A program made the translations under genes and the position numbers. A stretch of 32,101 bases of DNA from Clostridia bacterium (GTDB taxonomy: Bacteria > Bacillota > Clostridia > Oscillospirales > CAG-272), in the NCBI GenBank assembly GCA_017621085.1, contig JAGATW010000057.1, forward strand, positions 1 through 32,101. Reading direction: 5' to 3'. The notes beneath the pieces are model-generated. The model did not search any database and had not been told where the DNA came from. It saw only the letters and a list, made by a program, of their open reading frames with translations. Positions 7,255-15,232 of the stretch are shown piece by piece. Positions within the stretch are counted from its first letter, which is position 1; every line of letters starts with the position of its first letter.

Positions 7255-10161
7255 TTAAATGTCGTATTTTGACAAAATTTCGCTTGGGGTTTTGCGTAAA
7301 AGCGACAAAATCGGTAAAGTACCGAAGAACAAGCTTATTGCAAAAAGAATTAATAAATCAATTCCCGCAAGCCATACAGGATAGAAAAAGATTTCCGAAA
7401 CTAATGGTGAGATAGACAAGCAAGCATACAAGAATATGCTAACTAAGATATATCCCACAAGCACTGTTAACAACGTTAAGACCACAGCCTCAATGAAAAA
7501 TTTAAAAATAAGGTTTTTCTTGGTAACTCCTATGGCTCTGTATATGCCGACCTCTTTAATTCTATTCATAAGAGATGAACGCATTATGAAGTACATACAA
7601 AGGCTCATCAGGGCAAGAATAACAATCATTGTGATTATGCTTGTTATTATTTCTTCCACATTATCATATATCACGTTTTCAAATAAGTCATTTGGGGTAA
7701 TCAACGTTTTCCAATATTCATTTGGTGGCTCGATTTCTGAAAATTCACCTTTTAACCACTCTTCGGTTAACTTTGGATTAACTGAATGAATTACTGTATA
7801 TAGGTTGTAATCCAAATTATTATTTACAATTGCATCGGTTTTGCCATACATTTTTGTTGTATTTATATAATCCTCGTCACTTAACAAATATGTACTATCA
7901 TTAAATACATCCTTGCTCAAGGAATAAAACTCGTTTTCGTATGCTATAAAATACTGCTTTAAATCAAGATATGGCAGGTTGCCATACATATTTTCAAGCT
8001 CCAATATGGTTGGGTAATGTCCGTATAGCTTTTTGTACTCGTTAGCTTTATAAAATTGCTCCGGTAGTAGCGCGTATTTTGCATCCTCTACTCCCTTTTC
8101 AGCATAAAGCCACATTTCAAAATAATACGGGTCAAAGAAAAGTGTATCCCTGCAATATTGCTTAAAATCCGAATAGAAATATTCGTAATATTCGAAATAT
8201 CTTTCCTCGAATATTTCGTTATATACCTTAAAAAACTCGTCGGTGCCTTCCTCAAGCTGTGGGTTTTGTTCCATTACAAGATTTGTAAAATATTCATAAT
8301 CGGTAACCTTTTTAATTTTATTGCCAACAAGCCAGCTTTCATAATCGTTGTAGGAGTACATTATTTCTCTAACCGTTAGGTTCATTCCTTGAATTGTTGC
8401 TACATCGCCAACGCTTGGATATTCTCTGCCTTCAAGCATATTTCTTTGTACAAGAATAGCTTCGCCCTTTGAAAGATTAAAGCCGAATTTTGATGCTAAG
8501 AAGGTTCTTGACATAGCTATGCTTGAGCGTGTGTATCTTGCCATTGCAAGCCGAGTAAGGTAAATTGCCGACTCATTTGATTCTACAACTCCTGCTATGC
8601 GAACACTTTTTCCATCAATTGTAAAGGCTGTACAAATTAAGCCTAAAAGGTCCTTTCTGTCTTCTATGTAGCCAAGATTTGACTTTTCTAAAAGTGCGTC
8701 TGCAACCTTTGTTGAAATTAAGATTTCATCGTCTGACAAATTATCCTTTTTACCACAGATAAGCTTATAGTCCTTTGCAACGGACACATCAAGATAAGCT
8801 GCATTTGTGCCAAAGGAATCGGTCATTCCTGCTTGCATAAAGGTTTCAAAGCTTCCTGTATGGAAATACACCTCTCCATCCCCATACGGATAATCCTCTG
8901 TCAGCCTTACAAAATCTATTCCTGTTTCGCTATTATTTATCGCATCGTTTAGCTTTTTGGACACCTCATAATTCGGGGTGTACAGATAAAATACATTTTG
9001 GTTATTTGCTCTTTTTGCTTGAATTATATCACCAATAGCAGTACCGAAAAACGCACTCATAAAAACAATTACTGCGGCAAACATTCCCATACATCTACGC
9101 AAAATGCTCTTGCCTCTTTTGCCATTTTTAAAGTTAGATGCATATCCGCTTTTTATTGATGATTTTAGGTTGAACAGTTTTCCGTGATGTGTGCCTGTTA
9201 CAGGTGGCAAGGATGACATATCAATGCTGCCTGCTTTTTCACTTATATGAGCTTTTTCCTCATATACTCCGTCCTTTAGCTTAATCTCGCTAAATTCATC
9301 AATAATTTGAACCTTTTCCGTTCCTATTTGAACATAAAGCTTTCCACCACTGTTGATGATTTTTAGCTTAATCGGTGCTTTTGGCACATCCCCATAATAC
9401 TCAATTTGAGCACTTTCGTTTTTAAGCTCACTTTTTTCAAGCTCACCTAAGTAAATGTGGTTTTTATCTCTTGCTAAAAAGCCCTCTGCGCTTTCATTAT
9501 TCTTGATGCTTTCAATCTTGCCATCTGACAATTCAACAACTGTGTCACAATAGAAATCAACAAGGTTTGCTTCGTGTGTTACAAGTACAACAAGATGGTC
9601 CTTTGATATTGCCTTTAATAGGTCCATTATCATAACCGTATTGGCTTCGTCAAGGTTACCTGTTGGCTCATCAGCTAAGATAATGCGTGGGTTTTTAACA
9701 ATAGCACGAGCTATTGCTATTCTTTGCTGTTGACCACCTGACAATGTGTCCGGTGTGCGCTCCTTGAACTTTTCCATTCCAACATTGGAAAGGGCTGTTA
9801 TTACACGCTTTTCTATCTCCCCTTCATCTGTCATTCCACAGAGATAAAGGGCATCTGCTACATTTTGGAAGCAGGTTTCATTTTTATTAAGATTGTAGTT
9901 TTGGAAAATATAGCCTATGTATTTGTTTCTTATTTCGTCAGTGTTTTCTCTTATGCTTTGATTTTCAATGGTTAATTCACCACTTGCATATTTGTCAAGA
10001 CCACCGATTACATTGAGTAATGTTGTTTTGCCACATCCGCTTTTACCAAAAATGGCAACCATTCCCTTTTCCGGAAGGTCTAAGCTTACGTCGTTAATTA
10101 CGTGTATTTCATTTTGCTTGCCTTGATTGAAGAACTTGTTTAGATTTTTAATTCTAATCAT
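7255..10161 (-). CDS. ABC transporter ATPase-permease fusion, 968 residues (FtsX/MacB type)
   Basis: An N-terminal ABC ATPase (residues 1 to about 225) carries Walker A GKSGCGKT at 39-46, Q-loop YIFQNYN, signature LSGGQQQR at 140-147, Walker B ILADEP at 161-166 and an H-loop in VVLVTHEANL. A linker leads to one transmembrane helix near 355-380 and then a large outside domain of about 450 residues, rich in Tyr and acidic residues. Three C-terminal helices form an FtsX-type permease (IITSIITMIVIL, then EVGIYRAIGVTKKN, then the last two helices). This is the type VII (MacB/FtsX) architecture, which works by mechanotransmission rather than ordinary solute import; the substrate is unknown. Its ATG overlaps the stop of the preceding gene by four bases (ATGA), and GGGAGG precedes it. 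Together they probably form a heterodimer. Confidence 0.88.
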   Translation of the reverse strand: MIRIKNLNKFFNQGKQNEIHVINDVSLDLPEKGMVAIFGKSGCGKTTLLNVIGGLDKYASGELTIENQSIRENTDEIRNKYIGYIFQNYNLNKNETCFQNVADALYLCGMTDEGEIEKRVITALSNVGMEKFKERTPDTLSGGQQQRIAIARAIVKNPRIILADEPTGNLDEANTVMIMDLLKAISKDHLVVLVTHEANLVDFYCDTVVELSDGKIESIKNNESAEGFLARDKNHIYLGELEKSELKNESAQIEYYGDVPKAPIKLKIINSGGKLYVQIGTEKVQIIDEFSEIKLKDGVYEEKAHISEKAGSIDMSSLPPVTGTHHGKLFNLKSSIKSGYASNFKNGKRGKSILRRCMGMFAAVIVFMSAFFGTAIGDIIQAKRANNQNVFYLYTPNYEVSKKLNDAINNSETGIDFVRLTEDYPYGDGEVYFHTGSFETFMQAGMTDSFGTNAAYLDVSVAKDYKLICGKKDNLSDDEILISTKVADALLEKSNLGYIEDRKDLLGLICTAFTIDGKSVRIAGVVESNESAIYLTRLAMARYTRSSIAMSRTFLASKFGFNLSKGEAILVQRNMLEGREYPSVGDVATIQGMNLTVREIMYSYNDYESWLVGNKIKKVTDYEYFTNLVMEQNPQLEEGTDEFFKVYNEIFEERYFEYYEYFYSDFKQYCRDTLFFDPYYFEMWLYAEKGVEDAKYALLPEQFYKANEYKKLYGHYPTILELENMYGNLPYLDLKQYFIAYENEFYSLSKDVFNDSTYLLSDEDYINTTKMYGKTDAIVNNNLDYNLYTVIHSVNPKLTEEWLKGEFSEIEPPNEYWKTLITPNDLFENVIYDNVEEIITSIITMIVILALMSLCMYFIMRSSLMNRIKEVGIYRAIGVTKKNLIFKFFIEAVVLTLLTVLVGYILVSIFLYACLSISPLVSEIFFYPVWLAGIDLLILFAISLFFGTLPILSLLRKTPSEILSKYDI

Positions 10162-12449
10162 TCTGTGCGTCCTCCCTTCAAGGATTTTTTAACACTGCTT
10201 GAAAACAGCTTATCTATTTGCTTGTGAGTTATACGTACTGTCAAAATAAGCATTCCTATTACGATTAGTGCATATTGCCAAGCATATAGATATACGAAAT
10301 ATTCATTTAATTGTGGGGTTACAAATACTACGATTGCTGTTATTGCAAGAAGAATAATTGCCGGAATTAAAGAAATTAACATTCTTACATACATTGCTGT
10401 ACGAATAACCTTAACTTGAATACCCATTGAACGCATTATTGCCATATCCCCCTTAAAGGCGCTAAGTGCTCTTGAGGAGCATAGGTTAATAAAAAATGCT
10501 AAAAATACTACTGATAATATCCAAGCAATTCCCATCATTATGCTTGCCATTACATTTAATATTGTTTCTTCTGCGCTGGGCTCATAGGTTGTATTTGATG
10601 GCACAGCTAAGTAGCCTAAGTCCTGTAGCTTTTCGGCTACCTCTTTTGCTTCCTTATCATTTTTAAAGAATAAGGATGCTTGCTTATAGGAATTATTTAA
10701 AACCTCCTCGGCAATTTCGCATAAAAGCTCATCACTTATGTATAGACAGTTATACGAGTCATACATTCCGTATTGATTGTATTGTGGCTTTTTGTCTGTT
10801 AAATAATCTTCATCAAAGGTTTTTGAAAAGGTCATGCTTGTCGATGAACCATAGCCATAATTGAAATTATAATTGTAATACATGGCAGAAAAATCTATGA
10901 CTGTGTCGTATTCCTTTTGATTATATTCCATTTCCTTTTTGAGATTATCATACATTTGTGAGCTCATGTATATTTTATCTGAAGGCATATCATAGGAAGG
11001 AATGATTTGATAAAGTCCAAATACGTGTGAGGAGCTGCCGTCCTTTGCAGTTACTCTTACATCTATTTTAGTTTCAGCATAGTGAAGAAGATAGTAAATT
11101 GCTGTTGCTGTGCGAAAGCCATCTTCTGTAAATAAGCACTCGGGAGAAATATTATTATCGTAGTAGTACTTAACGCCTACAAGCTTTAGGCTCATTGAAT
11201 TTACAACTACCCTATCAACTAAAATCGAGTCCTTGCCAACAGAAGGCTGATAATGAATTGGTAAATATAAAAATACCTCATCCCCTTTTGTTGGGTATCG
11301 TCCTACGATATTATCACCATAGTTTTTTCCGTAAACAAAATTTGCGCTTGCATATTCATAATCACGTTGAATATCGCCTGATGGAATTGTTATTTGATTA
11401 TTTGCTCCTCTATCAAGCAAAACATCATATCGCAAATAGCCATTTGCACCGTATTCTTGGGATAGCTCCTTTACCTCATTTTCAGTTACAACCTGGGAAT
11501 TTGGCTTAGCTATTACTACTCGACCATCAATATGGTTAAACATATAGTGGGGTTCGAAAAGGTCAAGACCTTCACCACACAATGTTGTAACGCCGAAAAT
11601 GCCCAAAATTCCTACTATCATTAAAAAACATAAGAATACTGATAGCTTTGGCTTGGCTGTGAAAATTGTTTTGCCAAGAGTAAGTCCGTTTTTAACCTGC
11701 TTTTTAATCTCTTGCCTTTTGCTTAATGGCTCATAGGATGCAGGGCTTTGGCTCTGTTTAGCTTGCTCTTGCTTTATTGTGTGGTCTGACTCTATTGCAC
11801 CATCAAAAACACGAATGTGTCTTGTTGCGTGCTCACAAACCTCATCGAAATTGTGAGTTACAACTATTAAAAGCTTATCCTTTGATACCTCTTTTAATAG
11901 CTCGATTATTTCCTTTGAGGTGGCTGAGTCAAGATTTCCTGTTGGCTCATCTGCTAAGATAATCGGACTATCCTTGGCAAGTGCGCGAGCAATTACTGTT
12001 CTTTGCTTTTGACCTCCCGATAGCTTACTTCCCTTGTGATTTATATGGGAGTTAAGTCCTACGCGAGAAATAAGCTCTATGGCTCTGTTTCTTCTCTCCT
12101 TTTTGTCCTCAATATGCATAAGGGCAAGCTCCACGTTTTGCAAAACCGTGAAGCTTTCTATTATATTGTAATCCTGAAATATGAAGGAAATATACTTTTC
12201 TCTGTATTGCTCCCATTCGGGCTGTAGATAATGTGAGGTTGTTTGTCCCTCTATGTACATTTCGCCCTCTTCATAGGAGTCCATACCGGAAATAACGTTT
12301 AAAAGAGTTGATTTACCCGAGCCTGATTTACCTGTTACGGCAACAAACTCGCCACGCTCAAAGCTTAGGTTAACGCCTCTTATACCAACTGTTACATTTC
12401 CGTCAGAAACATATATCTTTCCTAAGTCCTGTAATTTTAAAAGACTCAT
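10158..12449 (-). CDS. ABC transporter ATPase-permease fusion, 763 residues (FtsX/MacB type)
   Basis: The partner of the downstream ABC gene, with the same order of parts: an ATPase with Walker A GKSGSGKS at 40-47, IFQDYNI Q-loop, signature LSGGQKQR, Walker B ILADEP and LLIVVTHNFDE. One membrane helix follows near residue 265-290 (FLCFLMIVGILGIFG), then an outside domain of about 350 residues and a C-terminal three-helix FtsX-type permease (MASIMMGIAWILSVVFLAFF, MAIMRSMGIQVK, then two more helices). Both ATP sites look intact. Two fused half-transporters encoded back to back suggest an obligate heterodimer. It is the first gene of the operon, with AAGGAAG before the ATG and a promoter at 12483-12512. 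No two-component system lies beside it, so the BceAB-type sensing role is not supported. Confidence 0.88.
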   Translation of the reverse strand: MSLLKLQDLGKIYVSDGNVTVGIRGVNLSFERGEFVAVTGKSGSGKSTLLNVISGMDSYEEGEMYIEGQTTSHYLQPEWEQYREKYISFIFQDYNIIESFTVLQNVELALMHIEDKKERRNRAIELISRVGLNSHINHKGSKLSGGQKQRTVIARALAKDSPIILADEPTGNLDSATSKEIIELLKEVSKDKLLIVVTHNFDEVCEHATRHIRVFDGAIESDHTIKQEQAKQSQSPASYEPLSKRQEIKKQVKNGLTLGKTIFTAKPKLSVFLCFLMIVGILGIFGVTTLCGEGLDLFEPHYMFNHIDGRVVIAKPNSQVVTENEVKELSQEYGANGYLRYDVLLDRGANNQITIPSGDIQRDYEYASANFVYGKNYGDNIVGRYPTKGDEVFLYLPIHYQPSVGKDSILVDRVVVNSMSLKLVGVKYYYDNNISPECLFTEDGFRTATAIYYLLHYAETKIDVRVTAKDGSSSHVFGLYQIIPSYDMPSDKIYMSSQMYDNLKKEMEYNQKEYDTVIDFSAMYYNYNFNYGYGSSTSMTFSKTFDEDYLTDKKPQYNQYGMYDSYNCLYISDELLCEIAEEVLNNSYKQASLFFKNDKEAKEVAEKLQDLGYLAVPSNTTYEPSAEETILNVMASIMMGIAWILSVVFLAFFINLCSSRALSAFKGDMAIMRSMGIQVKVIRTAMYVRMLISLIPAIILLAITAIVVFVTPQLNEYFVYLYAWQYALIVIGMLILTVRITHKQIDKLFSSSVKKSLKGGRTE

Positions 12450-12482
12450 AATTAGGCTTCCTTTCTATAACATTATAAGTTA

Positions 12483-12512
12483 AGTATATCATATTCTGTA
12501 TACACAATTCAA
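12483..12512 (-). promoter_or_regulatory. Promoter for the ABC transporter operon
   Basis: On the minus strand, TTGAAT (12507-12512), an 18-bp spacer and TATACT (12483-12488), 33 bases before the ATG. Confidence 0.6.
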
Positions 12513-12553
12513 TAATGTGCTATTTTTTTCACAAACATGTCACATTTTTAAAA

Positions 12554-12575
12554 GAGGTGGAAAAATTTCCACCTC
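12554..12575 (-). terminator. Terminator of the potassium uptake operon
   Basis: GAGGTGGAA pairs with TTCCACCTC around a 4-base loop, three bases past the ktrA stop. On the minus strand TTTTAAAAATG follows. Confidence 0.75.
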
Positions 12576-12578
12576 CTG

Positions 12579-13229
12579 TTATTTTAGCTTTGCAAGCTTA
12601 GATGTGTTTATAATTACTACAAGCTTCATGCTTTTGTCTAAGTGCTCTGTTGGGTCAACATTAGTTTGTAAGCTATCTCCCTTTTTAATTGCTATTACGT
12701 TCATTGCGTATTTTTTTCTAAGGTTTAATTCTATTAATGTTTTGCCTACCCATTCCGGCTTTACATCAATATCTACTAACGATACCTCGTTTGATAGCTC
12801 AATTACATCTACAAAGCCTGAGCTTAATAGATTTTTTGCAAGTCGTCTTCCTGATTCGCTTTCCGGAAAAACAACCTGATCTGCTCCTACTCTGCTTAAT
12901 ATTGCTTCATGCATTTTAGTGGAGCTTTTTGCTATTACTGTTTTAACTCCTACCTCTTTACATAGCATAACTGCCATAACGCTTGCTTCTAAATTATCTG
13001 CCATGGCAATTATTACAGTGTCCATATTTGCAATTCCCAATTGCTTGATTACGTCCATATTAGTTATGTCTGCACACTTGCAATACGGAATGTCCACGCT
13101 GGCTGAATTAACTATATTTTCGTTTATATCAACTGCTAATACATCCGCACCATTATTAACAAGCTCCTTAGCAACGGCTGTGCCATATTTTCCTAAGCCA
13201 AATACCGCATATGAATTATTAATACCCAT
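12579..13229 (-). CDS. ktrA: TrkA-family potassium uptake regulatory subunit KtrA
   Basis: A 216-residue cytoplasmic RCK protein that gates the membrane subunit encoded just upstream. The N-terminal Rossmann domain has GLGKYG at 11-16 and Asp34 at the end of the second strand, which is the usual nucleotide-ribose contact (NAD, ATP or ADP). The region around IIAMADNLEASVMAVMLCKEVGVKTVIAKS-like sequence is typical RCK_N; from about residue 130 an RCK_C domain follows (DVIELSNEVSLVDI ... MNVIAIKKGDSL). Length matches Bacillus KtrA/KtrC (about 220). The ATG follows AAAAGGAG, 11 bases after the ktrB stop, so the two genes are cotranscribed. Confidence 0.92.
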   Translation of the reverse strand: MGINNSYAVFGLGKYGTAVAKELVNNGADVLAVDINENIVNSASVDIPYCKCADITNMDVIKQLGIANMDTVIIAMADNLEASVMAVMLCKEVGVKTVIAKSSTKMHEAILSRVGADQVVFPESESGRRLAKNLLSSGFVDVIELSNEVSLVDIDVKPEWVGKTLIELNLRKKYAMNVIAIKKGDSLQTNVDPTEHLDKSMKLVVIINTSKLAKLK

Positions 13230-13240
13230 AATTACTCCTT

Positions 13241-14599
13241 TTAACCTACACTTATTTCCTCTGTTGGATTTTTTATGCTGTTTATATTCTCTTTTTTAGA
13301 TTGAAACGCTATAGCAAGGGAAATTGGTCCTATTCGTCCAAAATACATCGTTGCAATAATAATAAGCTTTCCCCATACATTTAAAAACGGCGTTATTCCT
13401 TTTGATAGTCCTACGGTTGCTGTGGCACTTACTGTTTCGTACATAATATCAAGAGCTGAGGCATTAACTGCAACTGACAAAAAAATAGTTGACAGTGTCA
13501 CTATTGCAAATGACATACAGGTAACTGCTACTGCCTTTGAGGTAATTTGTCTTGATAAGCTTCTGTTAAATAAGGAAACCTCTGTTTTATTGCGAATGGT
13601 TGAATATGCTGTTGCAAACAATGCTACGATTGTTACTGTTTTAACTCCACCTGCCGTTCCAACAGGAGAGCCTCCTACGAACATCAAAAGTAATGAAACT
13701 ATTGATGAGGCATTGGTCAGATTTTCTTGAGGAATGGTCATAAATCCTGCTGTTCTTGTGGTTATCGATTGAAAAAACGACATTTGAATTTTATCAAATA
13801 CCGAATATTCTTTTATAGTTAATGGATTATTGTACTCAAACGCAAAAATCAAAGTTGCTCCGCCTACAACTAAAACAAATGTTGACACAAGCACGATTTT
13901 ACTGTGAAGGGTCAGCTTGCTGAGGCAGTTGAATTTCATTTTTTTAAATTCCTTGAAAACTCGAATAACATCCCACCAAACTATGTAACCAAGACCACCC
14001 AAAATGATAAGTGAGCTTGTTACAATGTTAATAAGAGGATTTGTTGCATAGTTACATAGGCTATTCTCACCTACTATGTCCATACCTGCATTACAAAAGG
14101 CTGAAACAGAATTGAATATTGCCACCCATACTCCTCTTGCCCCGAGCTCAGGGACAAAAACAAGCATATACAAAAGTGCGCCTATTCCTTCTACGATAAA
14201 TGTGCCTATAATTACTTTTTTAACAAAGGCTGCAAGTCCTGAAAGTGAGTTAATATTAAAGGCATCACCAATTAGCTGACTTTCCTTTAAGCCTAATTTA
14301 TGATGCAGTGCTACCATTACTCCTGCCATTATGGTAATGATTCCAAGCCCGCCAATTTGTATTAGTACTAAAATAACAATCTGTCCAAAAATGCTCCAGG
14401 TTGTGGCTGTTGGGAGTGTGACAAGACCCGTTACACAGGTGGCTGTGGTTGCCGTAAACAGGGCATCAATGTATGAAACACTCTCGCCATTTTTAGCACT
14501 AATAGGAAGTGATAATAATGCACTGCCCACTAATATGGCTATTAAAAAGCTTAGCATAATGATTTGCGTGGTAGATAAGGTAATCTTCCTTTTTTTCAT
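13241..14599 (-). CDS. ktrB: TrkH/KtrB-family potassium uptake membrane subunit
   Basis: A 452-residue integral membrane protein of the superfamily of K+ transporters, importing K+ (in some members with Na+). Four pore-loop repeats are visible, each with a conserved glycine: TCVTGLVT, FCNAGMDI, TRTAGFMT and TATVGLSKG. Between them are pairs of hydrophobic helices, as in KtrB. It is the first gene of the operon with ktrA; TTGGAGAAG precedes the ATG and a consensus promoter lies upstream. The two-gene layout and length point to a Ktr rather than the larger TrkH/TrkA system. Confidence 0.92.
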   Translation of the reverse strand: MKKRKITLSTTQIIMLSFLIAILVGSALLSLPISAKNGESVSYIDALFTATTATCVTGLVTLPTATTWSIFGQIVILVLIQIGGLGIITIMAGVMVALHHKLGLKESQLIGDAFNINSLSGLAAFVKKVIIGTFIVEGIGALLYMLVFVPELGARGVWVAIFNSVSAFCNAGMDIVGENSLCNYATNPLINIVTSSLIILGGLGYIVWWDVIRVFKEFKKMKFNCLSKLTLHSKIVLVSTFVLVVGGATLIFAFEYNNPLTIKEYSVFDKIQMSFFQSITTRTAGFMTIPQENLTNASSIVSLLLMFVGGSPVGTAGGVKTVTIVALFATAYSTIRNKTEVSLFNRSLSRQITSKAVAVTCMSFAIVTLSTIFLSVAVNASALDIMYETVSATATVGLSKGITPFLNVWGKLIIIATMYFGRIGPISLAIAFQSKKENINSIKNPTEEISVG

Positions 14600-14634
14600 A
14601 AATGCTTCTCCAAAATGATTTACTATGATTACTT

Positions 14635-14663
14635 ATTATAACACATATAATGTGCAATTTCAA
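14635..14663 (-). promoter_or_regulatory. Sigma-A-type promoter for ktrBA
   Basis: On the minus strand, TTGAAA (14658-14663), 17-bp spacer and TATAAT (14635-14640). It is back to back with the plus-strand promoter at 14666; the two -35 boxes are two bases apart. Confidence 0.8.
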
Positions 14664-14665
14664 GA

Positions 14666-14694
14666 TTGTGTATTTTGATTTAATGTGATATAAT
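14666..14694 (+). promoter_or_regulatory. Sigma-A-type promoter for the small membrane protein
   Basis: TTGTGT (14666-14671), 17-bp spacer, TATAAT (14689-14694), with AGAAGGGAGAGG and the ATG about 30 bases downstream. Confidence 0.75.
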
Positions 14695-14724
14695 TAAATT
14701 AAAATATTAGAAGGGAGAGGTAAT

Positions 14725-15159
14725 ATGTTTTTTATAAAGACAAGGAGTACAATAGAATCATCTCTGACTAAGCAAGAGGTTGTGCAAAGATTATGGGAAA
14801 TTACAAACACAAATGACCTTTTTGTAGGTCAAATAGGCGATAGTGAATTTAAAATACATAAAAGACCAAAGGAAAATGTAAGAAACGCATTTTCTCCCGT
14901 TTTAATTGGAAAAATAGAAGCTAACAACACCGGTTGCAATATAAGCATTACAGCAAGGTTAAATACATTTGTATCTATTTTCTTTCTCATTTGGTCCATA
15001 GGAGCAATTATTATTCCAATAATAGTAGCATTAGTAGAGCCTCTTGCCCTTTTAGGTGCTTTGGGTTTTGCTACATTACTTATGCTATTAATTTATTTTG
15101 CGTTTTATAAGCCTGCTAAAAAGGCTATTGCATTATTAAGCTCTTTATTGCGAAAATAA
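14725..15159 (+). CDS. Small membrane protein, unknown function
   Basis: This 144-residue protein has a soluble N-terminal half (FVGQIGDSEFKIHKRPKENVRN ... GKIEANNTGCNISITARL) and two adjacent transmembrane helices near residues 82-128, ending in a short basic tail. The soluble part, with a GxIGxxxFKIxKRxxxRNxF-like pattern, resembles small uncharacterised membrane proteins seen in many clostridia; I cannot name a domain. A strong ribosome site and its own consensus promoter mark it as a genuine monocistronic gene. It is divergent from ktrBA, which says little about function. The stop codon forms the outer end of the terminator stem. Confidence 0.75.
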   Translation: MFFIKTRSTIESSLTKQEVVQRLWEITNTNDLFVGQIGDSEFKIHKRPKENVRNAFSPVLIGKIEANNTGCNISITARLNTFVSIFFLIWSIGAIIIPIIVALVEPLALLGALGFATLLMLLIYFAFYKPAKKAIALLSSLLRK

Positions 15160-15204
15160 AATTAAAATCAAGGTCTGATGAAAAAGACCTTGATTTTAAT
15201 TTTA
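15157..15204. terminator. Bidirectional terminator with a 20-bp perfect stem
   Basis: Bases 15157-15176 pair perfectly with 15185-15204 around an 8-base loop. The 5' arm begins with the TAA of the small membrane protein. A/T-rich ends supply a T tract on both strands, so it also ends the convergent surface-protein gene whose stop is at 15233. Confidence 0.88.
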
Positions 15205-15232
15205 TGTCAATATTCTATTAGTCTGCCATTAC

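Noticed and set aside
7255-12449. Bacitracin-type (BceAB) detoxification module
   Set aside because: The ATPases are fused to the permeases, the helix count is lower, and there is no two-component system beside it.
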